A stretch of DNA of 64,000 nucleotides from Mucilaginibacter terrigena. Lineage in GTDB: Bacteria > Bacteroidota > Bacteroidia > Sphingobacteriales > Sphingobacteriaceae. Position numbers and translations under genes: made by a program. A model generated the notes under the pieces. The model searched no databases. It was not told where the DNA came from and saw only the letters and a program-made list of their open reading frames with translations. Position 1 is the first letter of the stretch, and every line of letters starts with the position of its first letter. The DNA is taken from NCBI RefSeq assembly GCF_004168255.1, contig NZ_SEWG01000003.1:558001-622000 (forward strand), read 5' to 3'. Below are positions 35,375 to 44,551 of the stretch, one piece after another.

Positions 35375-37633
35375 ATGAAATATACCATTAATACTTTTTT
35401 AAAATGCGTTTTGGGAATGCTGCTGTTCCTGGGCAGTAAAACAGTGCAGGCAGCCAGTCAATCCGGTTCAGATGATCTGAATAAAGAGGCCAGCTATAAT
35501 TTAATTAAACGTGTTTTACCGGCCTATGCCGATCATTTTGTAGTAGAATACGCCGCCAAAGAAAACGACAAGGATGTTTTTGAACTTGAGAGCAAAGGGG
35601 ATAAAATTATATTAAGGGGTAACAACGGTATATCCGTAGCAAGCGCGCTTAATTACTGGCTAAAAAACCTTGCGCATTGTGATATCAGTTGGAACGGTAC
35701 CAATTTGGCTATTCCTTCGCCTTTCCCCACGGTTCCGCAAAAGGTACATAAGGTAACCCCGCACGAGTATCGCTACTATTTTAATGTTTGTACGTTCACC
35801 TACACCGCCACCTGGTGGGACTGGGACCGCTGGCAATGGGAAATTGATTTTATGGCCATGAACGGCGTTAACATGCCGCTGTCTTTTACGGGGCAGGAAG
35901 CATTATGGGACAGGGTTTACCGCAGCATGGGCTTCGGCGATAAGGATATGGATGCGTTTTTTACTGGGCCGGCTTACTTTATGTGGTTTTGGGCCGGGAA
36001 TATCGACGGACTGAACGGGCCATTGCCTCAAAGCTGGATGAAAAGCCATGAAGAACTGGAAAAGAAAATATTAGCCCGTGAACGCGAACTGGGCATGAAA
36101 CCAATATTGGCGGCTTTTAGCGGGCATGTGCCCCCAACCTTTAAAGAAAAGTTCCCGAATGCCAAGGTTGATAAAGTAAGCTGGGAAGGCCGTTTTGCTG
36201 ATGCGTATGTTCTGGATCCAAACGACCCGCTGTTCCAGGAAATTGGTGACAGGTATATGAAGGAGCAGGACAAAGCCTTTGGCAACACCGACCACCTCTA
36301 CGGCGCGGATACATTTAACGAAATGTTTTTGCCGCACGAAGACAGCGCATACGTGCGTAACATTGGTACCGCTGTATATAAAGCCATGGCCAAGGTTGAC
36401 CCTAAAGCCACTTGGATATTACAGGGATGGACGTTTTGGGATAAGAGAGATTTTTGGAAACCCGAACGTGTTAAAAATTACCTGAACGATGTACCCGACG
36501 ATAAACTGATCATACTTGACCTGTTTGCCGACCAGCAACCGATATGGACCAAAACAGATGCCTTTTATGGCAAAAAATGGATCTGGTGCATGCTGCACAA
36601 TTTCGGGGGCAAAAATGTAATGTTTGGCAATATGGATTACATAGCCAAAGAACCCGCAGAGATGGTCCATGATAATAACCGGGGTAAATTATCGGGCATT
36701 GGCTTAACCCCGGAAGGTATCGAGCAAAACCCGGTAATGTATTCACTGATGCTGCACCATGCGTGGAACGATCAACCCGTTAACGTGCCCCAATGGCTTA
36801 ACAACTATGCGTACAGCCGTTATGGCAAAAAAGACGTGCACACCGAAAAGGCATGGCAGATACTACATAAAACAGTTTACAGCCAGGAAGGGAGCTACGA
36901 ATCCATAATAAGCGGTCGACCAACGTTTAATAAAAGTACAGATTGGGCTTCAACCGAGATAGATTATAACCCGGCAAAATTGATAAATGCCTGGAATGAG
37001 CTGATAACCCCCGCCGCGACCTTAAAGAACAACGATTGCTATCAATACGACCTGGTATCGATAGGCAGGCAGGTAATGGCCAATTACGCAACCGTATTAC
37101 AGCAGCAGTTTGCCGCTGATTTTAAAAGGCATGATAAGGCCGCGTTTAAAAAACATACCGCGGCGTTTATGCAATTGATAGATGATATGGATGCCCTGAT
37201 GGCAACGCGCAAAGATTTTCTGCTGGGCAAATGGCTCAACGATGCCAAAGCCTGGGGAACAACCCCGCAGGAAAAGAAATTGTATGAAATGAATGCCCGG
37301 GACCTTATAACACTGTGGGGTGGTAAAGATGCAGTATTGCACGATTACGGCACCAAGCAATGGGCGGGCCTGTTCAAAGGCTTTTATAAAAAGCGCTGGG
37401 AATTTTTTATAAACGATGCCAATTCATCACTTAATACCGGCAAAAAATTCAATCAGCATGCCTTTAATACAAAAGTTAAAGCATGGGAGTGGCAATGGGT
37501 AAACAGCAACGAAGAATATGCTGACAAACCACAAGGCGACCCTGTAGCGCTTTCAATAGCTATGCACAAAAAGTATGCGGCATTAATTGCTAAGCAGTAC
37601 AAGAATAACCCTAAGCTGATATCTCAGAAATAA
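35375..37633 (+). CDS. Alpha-N-acetylglucosaminidase, GH89 (copy 2)
   Basis: A 752-residue exported paralogue of the protein encoded at 28725-31007. The signal peptide covers about residues 1-27 (ending TVQAAS). The same landmarks appear in the same order: GNNGISVASALNYWLKN, TATWWDWDRWQWEID, AMNGVNMPLSFTGQ and LYGADTFNEMFLPH. Differences lie mainly in surface loops, which suggests divided specificity, for example different aglycones, rather than a recent tandem copy. It starts the plus-strand transcript that runs through murQ, the ceramidase-like gene, transporter, kinase and nagB, with gaps of 5-32 bases, so these genes are probably one DeoR-controlled operon. Confidence 0.92.
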   Translation: MKYTINTFLKCVLGMLLFLGSKTVQAASQSGSDDLNKEASYNLIKRVLPAYADHFVVEYAAKENDKDVFELESKGDKIILRGNNGISVASALNYWLKNLAHCDISWNGTNLAIPSPFPTVPQKVHKVTPHEYRYYFNVCTFTYTATWWDWDRWQWEIDFMAMNGVNMPLSFTGQEALWDRVYRSMGFGDKDMDAFFTGPAYFMWFWAGNIDGLNGPLPQSWMKSHEELEKKILARERELGMKPILAAFSGHVPPTFKEKFPNAKVDKVSWEGRFADAYVLDPNDPLFQEIGDRYMKEQDKAFGNTDHLYGADTFNEMFLPHEDSAYVRNIGTAVYKAMAKVDPKATWILQGWTFWDKRDFWKPERVKNYLNDVPDDKLIILDLFADQQPIWTKTDAFYGKKWIWCMLHNFGGKNVMFGNMDYIAKEPAEMVHDNNRGKLSGIGLTPEGIEQNPVMYSLMLHHAWNDQPVNVPQWLNNYAYSRYGKKDVHTEKAWQILHKTVYSQEGSYESIISGRPTFNKSTDWASTEIDYNPAKLINAWNELITPAATLKNNDCYQYDLVSIGRQVMANYATVLQQQFAADFKRHDKAAFKKHTAAFMQLIDDMDALMATRKDFLLGKWLNDAKAWGTTPQEKKLYEMNARDLITLWGGKDAVLHDYGTKQWAGLFKGFYKKRWEFFINDANSSLNTGKKFNQHAFNTKVKAWEWQWVNSNEEYADKPQGDPVALSIAMHKKYAALIAKQYKNNPKLISQK

Positions 37634-37657
37634 AATATTAATATATACCACAACAAA

Positions 37658-38473
37658 ATGATACGTATAACCGAACAGCCATCAAAGTACAGGCACCTGG
37701 AGACATTAAGAATAGATGAGATAACAGCAAGCATCAACAAGGAAGACAAAACGGTGGCCCTGGCTATTGAAAAAGCTTTGCCACAAGTAAACGCGTTAAT
37801 AACTTCGATAGTGGCGAAACTTAAAACAGGGGGGCGGATGTTTTACCTGGGTGCAGGTAGCGGCGGCAGATTGTCTGTATTGGATGCGATAGAACTGCCT
37901 ACTACCTATGGTGTTGAAAAGGGACTTGTGAATGTGATACTTGCAGGAGGGGCCGAACATTTAATTGAAGCACTTGAGGAAAAAGAAGATGATGCCGCTG
38001 AAGGCTGGGTCAAATTACAGGAAGCATCTATCAGCAATAAGGATATCGTTATTGGCATATCGGCAAGCGGTTCTACACCGTTTGTGCTTGGCGCTTTAAA
38101 AGGCTGCCGTGAAAATGGCATCACTACCGGCTGTATAGTTAGCAACCCCGGTTCGGTAATTGCCAAGCATGCCGATCTGCCGGTTGAAGTAGTTACAGGC
38201 CCCGAATTTATTACCGGCAGTACGCGTATGAAATGTGGTACCGCCCAAAAGATGCTTTGCGACATGATCAGTACCACTACCATGATCCAGTTAGGGCGGG
38301 TAGAAGATAACAGCATGGTAAACGTTAAACTGATAAACAATAAAATTATCGACAGGAGTGTTAAGATGCTGATGGAAAAATCGGGTATGACGGATTATGA
38401 TGAAGCTAAAAAGCTTTTAATGGCCGCGGGCAGTGTAAAAAACTCGTTAAACAACCTGTTGTCGATAAAATAA
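37658..38473 (+). CDS. murQ: N-acetylmuramic acid 6-phosphate etherase MurQ
   Basis: This 271-residue cytoplasmic SIS-domain enzyme should split MurNAc-6-phosphate into GlcNAc-6-phosphate and D-lactate. The motif set is typical: GAGSGGRLSVLDAIELP near 66-82, GISASGSTPFVLGAL near 130-144, and the TGPEFITGSTRMKCGTAQK segment near 183-201 that carries the phosphate-binding residues. It is somewhat shorter than E. coli MurQ (about 298 residues), mainly at the C terminus. Its place beside a BadF-type amino-sugar kinase and NagB suggests that cell-wall MurNAc joins the same GlcNAc-6-phosphate pool. The gap to the GH89 gene is 24 bases, supporting co-transcription. Confidence 0.92.
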   Translation: MIRITEQPSKYRHLETLRIDEITASINKEDKTVALAIEKALPQVNALITSIVAKLKTGGRMFYLGAGSGGRLSVLDAIELPTTYGVEKGLVNVILAGGAEHLIEALEEKEDDAAEGWVKLQEASISNKDIVIGISASGSTPFVLGALKGCRENGITTGCIVSNPGSVIAKHADLPVEVVTGPEFITGSTRMKCGTAQKMLCDMISTTTMIQLGRVEDNSMVNVKLINNKIIDRSVKMLMEKSGMTDYDEAKKLLMAAGSVKNSLNNLLSIK

Positions 38474-38505
38474 ACGTTAGTATTAGGCATTTTTAAAGCC
38501 CTGTA

Positions 38506-40446
38506 ATGAAACAAAATTACTTTACTACTATATATCTTTTTTTGCTTTTAGTGTTTTTGGGGATGCCTGCCGTTAAGGCACAGGAAACGTTCCTTGTAGG
38601 CGCTGCAAAAGTTAGCATCGACCCGGATTCAACCGTTTTTTCGGTGCCGCTGGCAGGCTACGGTGCACCAAGGGATGGCAGGTTTAGCATTGAGTGGAAG
38701 CTGAAGCAGGATCTTAACGAAATAAACCTGGTTGCCGCCGCTGGTAAAAAACTATACGCCGTTAACGCCGCGCATGAACTGCTTGTTGCCAATGGCACAC
38801 AGCAAACCGCTAAATGGAAAAAAGCCGGTACGGCAAAGGGAATAACAGCAATTACGGGGACCAATACCAAACTATACGCACTTCAAAATAACAATGTAGT
38901 TGCGTTAGATCTCACCAAAAAAACCGGCTGGAAAAAAATAGGGATAGCAGATAATGCCAATACCCTCACCGTTTTAAACGGAAAGTTATACGCTGCTAAC
39001 ATTGCTAACGAGTTATTACAGGGAAATATAGGCAGGGCCGGTATCAAGTGGAAAACAATTGGTAAAGCCAATAACATTGTGAGCCTGGTAAATGATGGCA
39101 GCAAAATTTATGGTGTAGATGCAAATGATACACTTTACTCAGTTAAACCCGGCAGTGGTAAGGGATGGTTAAAAATAGGTACGTATAACGCAACTACTTA
39201 CGATATTAAAATAAAGCAGTTGCTGGTTTTTAATAAAAGGCTGTACGCCCTTAATGATAAGGAACAGCTTTTTATGGCTAACCATAGTACGGATAATACT
39301 CTTTCGGCAAGGGCGCTGGCTATCAAAAGCAAAAATAAAACGGTTATTATAGTTACGTTAGATCTTACTGGGTTCGATTACTCCTTAGGTAAGGATATAA
39401 AAGACATCATCTATAAAAAACGAATGATCCCGCAGTCGGCAATTATTATCAATGGCTCGCATACACATTTTGCACCGGTTACACAATGGTTCCCCACTTT
39501 TGGCGACCACGGGCAGGTTCCCGATAGCATCTATTTTAATAATATCTTAAAGCGCGGAATAGTTAAGGCCATAGAAGGCGCTTTAGATCACATGGAGGCT
39601 TCAACTATCTATTTTGGCAGGGGCAGTACCAATATAGGGCATAACCGCAGCTCGGCTGATGGTGAAACACCTTATGACGGCACACTGGATGTATTAAAGT
39701 TTGAAAACAACCGGCACCAGGTAAGTAATTTACTATTTCTTACAGGTTGCCACCCGGTATTTAAAAACGATGGTGCCGAAGGGGTTACCGTAAGCGCCAA
39801 CTACCCCGGCGTATCCAGAAATATGCTGGAAGAAAAAACCGGCTCGAAAACAGCGCTTTTTGTACAGGGCTGTGCAGGTGATATAAACCCGCGGGATGAC
39901 AGTCACCAAAAAACAGGTACCGACCTGGGTAACGATGTGCTGAAAGTACTCAATGGCGATATGCCCCAGATAAAGGGTGACATCAGCTATACTATGGATA
40001 CCCTGAATATACCTACACATCCCTGGAGCAAGGAAAAAGTTACTGAACTTAGAACGCAAGCTGTAAAAGAACCGGGTAACGTGTATGCCGAAAAGGATGT
40101 ACGCTGGGCAAACTTAATGCTTGGCTATTACCAGCATAACAGCGTTCCCCAAATAATGCCGGTATATGTGCAAACCATAACCATTGGCAATTGGAAGCTT
40201 GTTGGCCTATCGCGCGAGGTAGTTACCGAGTATGGCCCCGCTATACGTGCGGTATGGCCCGATAAGTACGTAAGTGTTGCAGGCTATTGTAACGATGTGC
40301 CAAGTTATTTACCTATCGGCAGGCATATTAATGCACAAACGTACGAAGGCTATGATTCCTTCTTCTGGAACGCGCAGCCGTCGCTTTTCCCCGTGGATAT
40401 TTTTGATACCGTGATGGCCGGGATAATAAAAATTAAAAACCGATAA
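38506..40446 (+). CDS. Neutral-ceramidase-like hydrolase with an inserted propeller-like domain
   Basis: A 646-residue exported protein, signal ending AVKAQ near residue 26. The alkaline/neutral ceramidase N-terminal pattern starts normally (FLVGAAKVSIDPD, then PLAGYGAPRDG) but is interrupted at about residue 72. From there to about 262 come roughly five repeats of 35-45 residues with the theme KLYAVN or KLYALQ, then a Trp-Lys pair and a Gly-X-Ala turn, like the tachylectin-like protein at 27451. The ceramidase pattern then resumes (LSARALAI, VTLDLTGFD) and carries NGSHTHFAP at 316-324, the zinc-site motif, and CAGDINPRD later. Members near GlcNAc loci may hydrolyse other amides. The lectin-like insert suggests that it meets a glycan. 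Confidence 0.75.
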   Translation: MKQNYFTTIYLFLLLVFLGMPAVKAQETFLVGAAKVSIDPDSTVFSVPLAGYGAPRDGRFSIEWKLKQDLNEINLVAAAGKKLYAVNAAHELLVANGTQQTAKWKKAGTAKGITAITGTNTKLYALQNNNVVALDLTKKTGWKKIGIADNANTLTVLNGKLYAANIANELLQGNIGRAGIKWKTIGKANNIVSLVNDGSKIYGVDANDTLYSVKPGSGKGWLKIGTYNATTYDIKIKQLLVFNKRLYALNDKEQLFMANHSTDNTLSARALAIKSKNKTVIIVTLDLTGFDYSLGKDIKDIIYKKRMIPQSAIIINGSHTHFAPVTQWFPTFGDHGQVPDSIYFNNILKRGIVKAIEGALDHMEASTIYFGRGSTNIGHNRSSADGETPYDGTLDVLKFENNRHQVSNLLFLTGCHPVFKNDGAEGVTVSANYPGVSRNMLEEKTGSKTALFVQGCAGDINPRDDSHQKTGTDLGNDVLKVLNGDMPQIKGDISYTMDTLNIPTHPWSKEKVTELRTQAVKEPGNVYAEKDVRWANLMLGYYQHNSVPQIMPVYVQTITIGNWKLVGLSREVVTEYGPAIRAVWPDKYVSVAGYCNDVPSYLPIGRHINAQTYEGYDSFFWNAQPSLFPVDIFDTVMAGIIKIKNR

Positions 40447-40461
40447 TTTAAAGTTTACAAA

Positions 40462-41754
40462 ATGTTAAGTGCGTTAAGTCCCGAAAAAGTGCAGGTAAAC
40501 AAGAACAATACAAAGCCGCTTGTAATAATTGGCGCCCTGTTTTTTATTTTCGGTTTTATAACCTGGTTAAGTTCGGTACTCATCCCGTACCTGCAAATAG
40601 CCTGCGAACTGAATAATTTCCAGGCCTACCTGGTAGCGTTCGCGTTTTACATATCCTACTTTGTAATGTCGGTACCCTCCGGCTGGATCTTAAAGCGCAG
40701 CGGGTTTAAAAACGGCATGTCCATAGGGTTATTCACTATGGCCGTAGGGTCGTTGTTGTTTATACCTGCTGCCCTTAGCAGAACATACAGCACCTTTCTG
40801 GTGGGTTTGTTTGTACAGGGTACCGGTATGGCTATTTTGCAAACCGCATCTAACCCATATCTTACCGTTTTGGGCCCGCGCGAAAGTGCAGCCCGCCGTA
40901 TCAGTATTATGGGCATTTGTAATGGCGTAGCCGGTGCTATAGCCCCTATCATATTAGGTTCGGTAATTTTAAATGATGCTGATTCGCTGAAAAAAAAAAT
41001 AGGGGGCCTTAATCCGGCTCAAAAAACGGCCGAACTAAACAACCTGGTGCACCTTGTAATTAAACCTTATATAATTATAGTACTGGTTTTAATTGTATTG
41101 GCCATATTGGTTTACAAATCGTCCCTGCCCGAAATTGACACAGAGGAGGAGGATGAAAACGTAGCCAGCGCCAACGTTAACAAAACCAGCATCATGCAAT
41201 TTCCGCATTTGCTGCTTGGTGTAATTACCCTGTTTTTATACGTAGGGGTTGAGGTAATTGCGGGCAACACAATTATCAACTATGCCGCATTACAGGGCAT
41301 CGCGCTATCAAACGCAAAATTTTTTACGTCGCTTACATTAGTGGGGATGCTGGCCGGTTATATTGTAGGTATTATTTGTATCCCTAAATATATAACCCAA
41401 GAAAAAGCGCTGAAAATCTCCTCTGTACTTGGGCTTGTGTTTATCAGTATTGCGCTGTACACCCATGGTTATACATCGGTGTTTTTTATAGCTATGCTGG
41501 GGGTGTCTAACTCGCTTATCTGGCCGTCGATATGGCCATTGGCTATTGATGGCCTGGGCCGTTTCACAAAAACCGGGTCGTCGTTACTGGTAATGGCAAT
41601 AGCCGGCGGCGCGGTTATCCCGCTGGCATACGGCTACCTTGCTGATAATTATAATGCAAAGCTTGCCTACTTAATAGTTATACCATGTTATGCCGCATCA
41701 TGGCTGTACGCAACATGGGGGCATAAGATCCGCGTTGCAACAAAACGATCTTAA
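40462..41754 (+). CDS. FHS-type MFS sugar transporter (NagP-like)
   Basis: The 430-residue inner-membrane protein has 12 predicted helices and the FucP/GluP-type pattern of the fucose-galactose-hexose symporter family: FFIFGFITWLSSVLIPYLQ near 27-45, then FVQGTGMAILQTASNPYLTVLG near 119-140, and SLIWPSIWPLAI in the C-terminal half. In Bacteroidota and Shewanella this type, when encoded beside nag genes, is NagP, a GlcNAc-proton symporter. Here its neighbours are the amino-sugar kinase and NagB fusion, so import of GlcNAc (perhaps MurNAc) is likely. It is translated 15 bases after the ceramidase-like gene. Confidence 0.85.
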   Translation: MLSALSPEKVQVNKNNTKPLVIIGALFFIFGFITWLSSVLIPYLQIACELNNFQAYLVAFAFYISYFVMSVPSGWILKRSGFKNGMSIGLFTMAVGSLLFIPAALSRTYSTFLVGLFVQGTGMAILQTASNPYLTVLGPRESAARRISIMGICNGVAGAIAPIILGSVILNDADSLKKKIGGLNPAQKTAELNNLVHLVIKPYIIIVLVLIVLAILVYKSSLPEIDTEEEDENVASANVNKTSIMQFPHLLLGVITLFLYVGVEVIAGNTIINYAALQGIALSNAKFFTSLTLVGMLAGYIVGIICIPKYITQEKALKISSVLGLVFISIALYTHGYTSVFFIAMLGVSNSLIWPSIWPLAIDGLGRFTKTGSSLLVMAIAGGAVIPLAYGYLADNYNAKLAYLIVIPCYAASWLYATWGHKIRVATKRS

Positions 41755-41765
41755 ATAATCAAAAG

Positions 41766-42614
41766 ATGATATTAATAGCCGACGGCGGATCCACAAAATC
41801 GAGCTGGTGTATTGCTGATGCACATCAAAGTTTTTTCTTCGAAACGGAAGGATATAACCCTTATTTTGTAGATAGCGCTTACATTGCCCGGTCATTAAAA
41901 AAAGCATTGCCGCCCCGGGTATCAAAAAAAATAACCGAGATTTATTTTTATGGCGCAGGCTGTGCTGCCGATAAGATCCATATCATACAAGATGCCCTGC
42001 TTAGTATTTTTACCAATGCCCGTTGCCATATAGAAGATGATATGCTGGCCGCCGCAAGGGCGCTCCTGGGCAATAAGCCTGGCTTTGCCGCCATACTCGG
42101 GACGGGCACAAATACCTGTATTTACGATGGGAAAAATATTACGCATAACATCGATTCGCTGGGTTTTATCCTTGGCGATGAAGGCAGCGGCGGGGCTATG
42201 GGAAAAAGGATCATAAGCGATTATATACGCGGCGCGATGCCCGGTGATATCAGGCAGATTTTCGAAAGAACATATCATATAACTGCCGATGAACTGATAG
42301 ATAATATTTACAGCAAACCCATGGCTAACCGGTTTTGCGCGGCATACAGCAGGTTTTTGTATGATAATATCAAGCATCCCTATGCCCACGGATTGGTTAG
42401 CGATTCATTTAACAACCTGTTCAGCAACCTGGTGAGCAAGTATCCCGATTATAAGCAGTATAAATTTAACTGTGTAGGGTCGATAGCGTATTACTACAAA
42501 TGGATCCTTGCCTCTGTGGCAGCCGGCTATGGCATGCAGCTTGGCCTTATCGTACGGTCGCCCATTAATGACCTTGTAAATTTCCACCTCGATCTTTTTT
42601 ATCAATATCAGTAA
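41766..42614 (+). CDS. BadF/BcrA-type N-acetylglucosamine kinase
   Basis: A 282-residue cytoplasmic kinase with the actin-like ATPase fold. The phosphate-1 motif MILIADGGSTKSSW is at the N terminus, GAGCAAD near 60-66, the AILGTGTNTCIYDG phosphate-2 motif near 110-123, and LGDEGSGGAMG near 136-146. These match the GlcNAc kinase group of the BadF/BadG/BcrA family. Such enzymes (for example MurK of Clostridium) can phosphorylate both GlcNAc and MurNAc, which would explain the presence of murQ in the same operon. It lies between the transporter and nagB with gaps of 11 and 5 bases, so it should give the sugar-6-phosphate used by the next enzyme. Confidence 0.82.
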   Translation: MILIADGGSTKSSWCIADAHQSFFFETEGYNPYFVDSAYIARSLKKALPPRVSKKITEIYFYGAGCAADKIHIIQDALLSIFTNARCHIEDDMLAAARALLGNKPGFAAILGTGTNTCIYDGKNITHNIDSLGFILGDEGSGGAMGKRIISDYIRGAMPGDIRQIFERTYHITADELIDNIYSKPMANRFCAAYSRFLYDNIKHPYAHGLVSDSFNNLFSNLVSKYPDYKQYKFNCVGSIAYYYKWILASVAAGYGMQLGLIVRSPINDLVNFHLDLFYQYQ

Positions 42615-42619
42615 TACAA

Positions 42620-44542
42620 ATGGCCATCTTAAATTTATTAGAAGAAACCAGGTTCGAAAAATTACCCGTAGCTATTTATCCAGGCCAGTTAGCTGCATCC
42701 ATACAAGTAGCGCACCGTATAGCCAAAGTAATATCAGATAACAACTTAGAGGGCCGCAATACGGTGCTTGGCCTTGCAACAGGGGCAACGCCAATGGCAG
42801 TTTACAGCGAACTGGTAAGGTTATATCAACAGGACGGATTAAGCTTTAAACAGGTTATCACCTTTAACCTGGACGAATACTACCCCATGCTACCCGATGC
42901 TGCGCAAAGTTATGTGGCCTACATGAACCAGCACCTTTTTGATCATGTTGATATCGACCACAACAATATCCATATCCCCGATGGTACACTTAATGAAGAT
43001 GACATCCCGGCGTATTGCCTTGCCTACGAGAAGAAAGTAAGTGAATATGGCGGACTGGATATACAACTCCTGGGTATCGGCCGCACAGGGCATATCGGCT
43101 TTAACGAGCCGGGTTCGGCCCCAAACTCGGGCACACGGTTGGTAACACTGGCCGACCTTACACGCAGCGATGCTTCGCCTGATTTCGGCGGAAAAGAGAA
43201 CGTGCCGGTAAAGGCCATAACCATGGGTATAGGCACGGTTTTTAAAGCCAAAGAAATTATTTTGATGGCCTGGGGGCAGAAGAAAGCATCCATCATTAAA
43301 AAAGCAGTTGAAGAGGGGATCTCGGCAAACGTGCCTGCCACTTATTTACAACTGTCAGATAAGGTGCAGTTTATTATTGATACAGATGCAGCATCCAAAC
43401 TAACCCGGTTTGATACCCCCTGGCTAGTTAAGGATTGTTTATGGGACGACCAACAAATTAAGAAAGCGGTAATATGGCTATCCAATAAAGTTAACAAGCC
43501 CATACTAAAACTTACCGAAGAAGATTATAATAACAATGGCATGGCCCAGTTGGCTACCGGCAGGGGGCCTGTTTATGATATCAACATTAATATATTTAAC
43601 AAGATCCAGCATACCATAACCGGGTGGCCCGGCGGTAAGCCCGGTGTAGATGATAGCCAGCGGCCCGAACGTGCCGAACCTGCGATAAAACGGTCGTTAA
43701 TATTTTCGCCGCACCCCGATGATGATGTTATATCAATGGGCGGTACTTTCATCCGCCTGGCCGACCAGGGTCACGATGTGCATGTGGCCTACCAAACATC
43801 CGGCAACACCGCGGTGTGGGACCATGATGCCATGCGCTTTGTTGAGTTTTTGATGGACTTTAGCAACTATCAACAGCTTGGTTCAGGTCAGCTGGAGTTG
43901 TTATATCATGATATTGTTGGCTTCCTGAATGCCAAACAGCCCAACCAGGCCGATATAGATGTTATAAAAACAATAAAGGGATTAATACGCAAAGGTGAGG
44001 CTATTGCCGGTGCACGGTTTGTTGGCCTTCATAATGACCATATCCATTTTATGGACCTTCCGTTTTATGAAACCACCAAAACGCAGCCGTCGGTAAATTA
44101 TGACCGGGATATTGAACAAACAAAAGCGCTGCTTAAAAAAATAAAGCCGCACCAAATTTTTGCCGCCGGCGATTTTGCCGACCCGCACGGTACCCACAAG
44201 GTTTGCTTTGATATTCTGTATAACGCGTTAAAGCAGTTAAGAAACGAGAACGAAGCCTGGATAAACGATTGCTGGATCTGGTTGTATCGCGGTGCCTGGC
44301 ACGAGTTTGAGATCCACGAAATAGAAATGGCCGTGCCGCTTTCGCCGGCCGAGGTTGAACGAAAACGGAATGCTATATTTAAACATCAATCGCAAAAGGA
44401 CAAGCCGGTTTTCCCGGGCGACGACTCTCGTGAATTTTGGGTGAGGGCCGAAGACAGGACCAGGGAAACAGCAAGGGCATACAATAAATTGGGCCTTGCC
44501 GAGTATGAAGCTATAGAAGCTTTTGTGAAATTTACATTTTAA
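42620..44542 (+). CDS. nagB: Glucosamine-6-phosphate deaminase fused to a PIG-L/LmbE deacetylase domain
   Basis: A 640-residue fusion. Residues about 1-265 are NagB, which converts glucosamine-6-phosphate to fructose-6-phosphate and ammonia, with FNLDEYYPM near residues 76-84 and GIGRTGHIGFNEPGS around 153-167. The E. coli equivalent reads NDGH, so the catalytic Asp of that loop is replaced by Thr156, while His158 and Glu163 remain. Residues from about 350 form a LmbE/PIG-L zinc deacetylase domain with HPDDD at 365-369 and DPHGTH at 521-526. No separate nagA is seen in the window, so the second domain could supply the missing deacetylation of GlcNAc-6-phosphate. Fusions of this kind are common in Bacteroidota. 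Confidence 0.9.
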   Translation: MAILNLLEETRFEKLPVAIYPGQLAASIQVAHRIAKVISDNNLEGRNTVLGLATGATPMAVYSELVRLYQQDGLSFKQVITFNLDEYYPMLPDAAQSYVAYMNQHLFDHVDIDHNNIHIPDGTLNEDDIPAYCLAYEKKVSEYGGLDIQLLGIGRTGHIGFNEPGSAPNSGTRLVTLADLTRSDASPDFGGKENVPVKAITMGIGTVFKAKEIILMAWGQKKASIIKKAVEEGISANVPATYLQLSDKVQFIIDTDAASKLTRFDTPWLVKDCLWDDQQIKKAVIWLSNKVNKPILKLTEEDYNNNGMAQLATGRGPVYDININIFNKIQHTITGWPGGKPGVDDSQRPERAEPAIKRSLIFSPHPDDDVISMGGTFIRLADQGHDVHVAYQTSGNTAVWDHDAMRFVEFLMDFSNYQQLGSGQLELLYHDIVGFLNAKQPNQADIDVIKTIKGLIRKGEAIAGARFVGLHNDHIHFMDLPFYETTKTQPSVNYDRDIEQTKALLKKIKPHQIFAAGDFADPHGTHKVCFDILYNALKQLRNENEAWINDCWIWLYRGAWHEFEIHEIEMAVPLSPAEVERKRNAIFKHQSQKDKPVFPGDDSREFWVRAEDRTRETARAYNKLGLAEYEAIEAFVKFTF

Positions 44543-44551
44543 TTAAATTTT

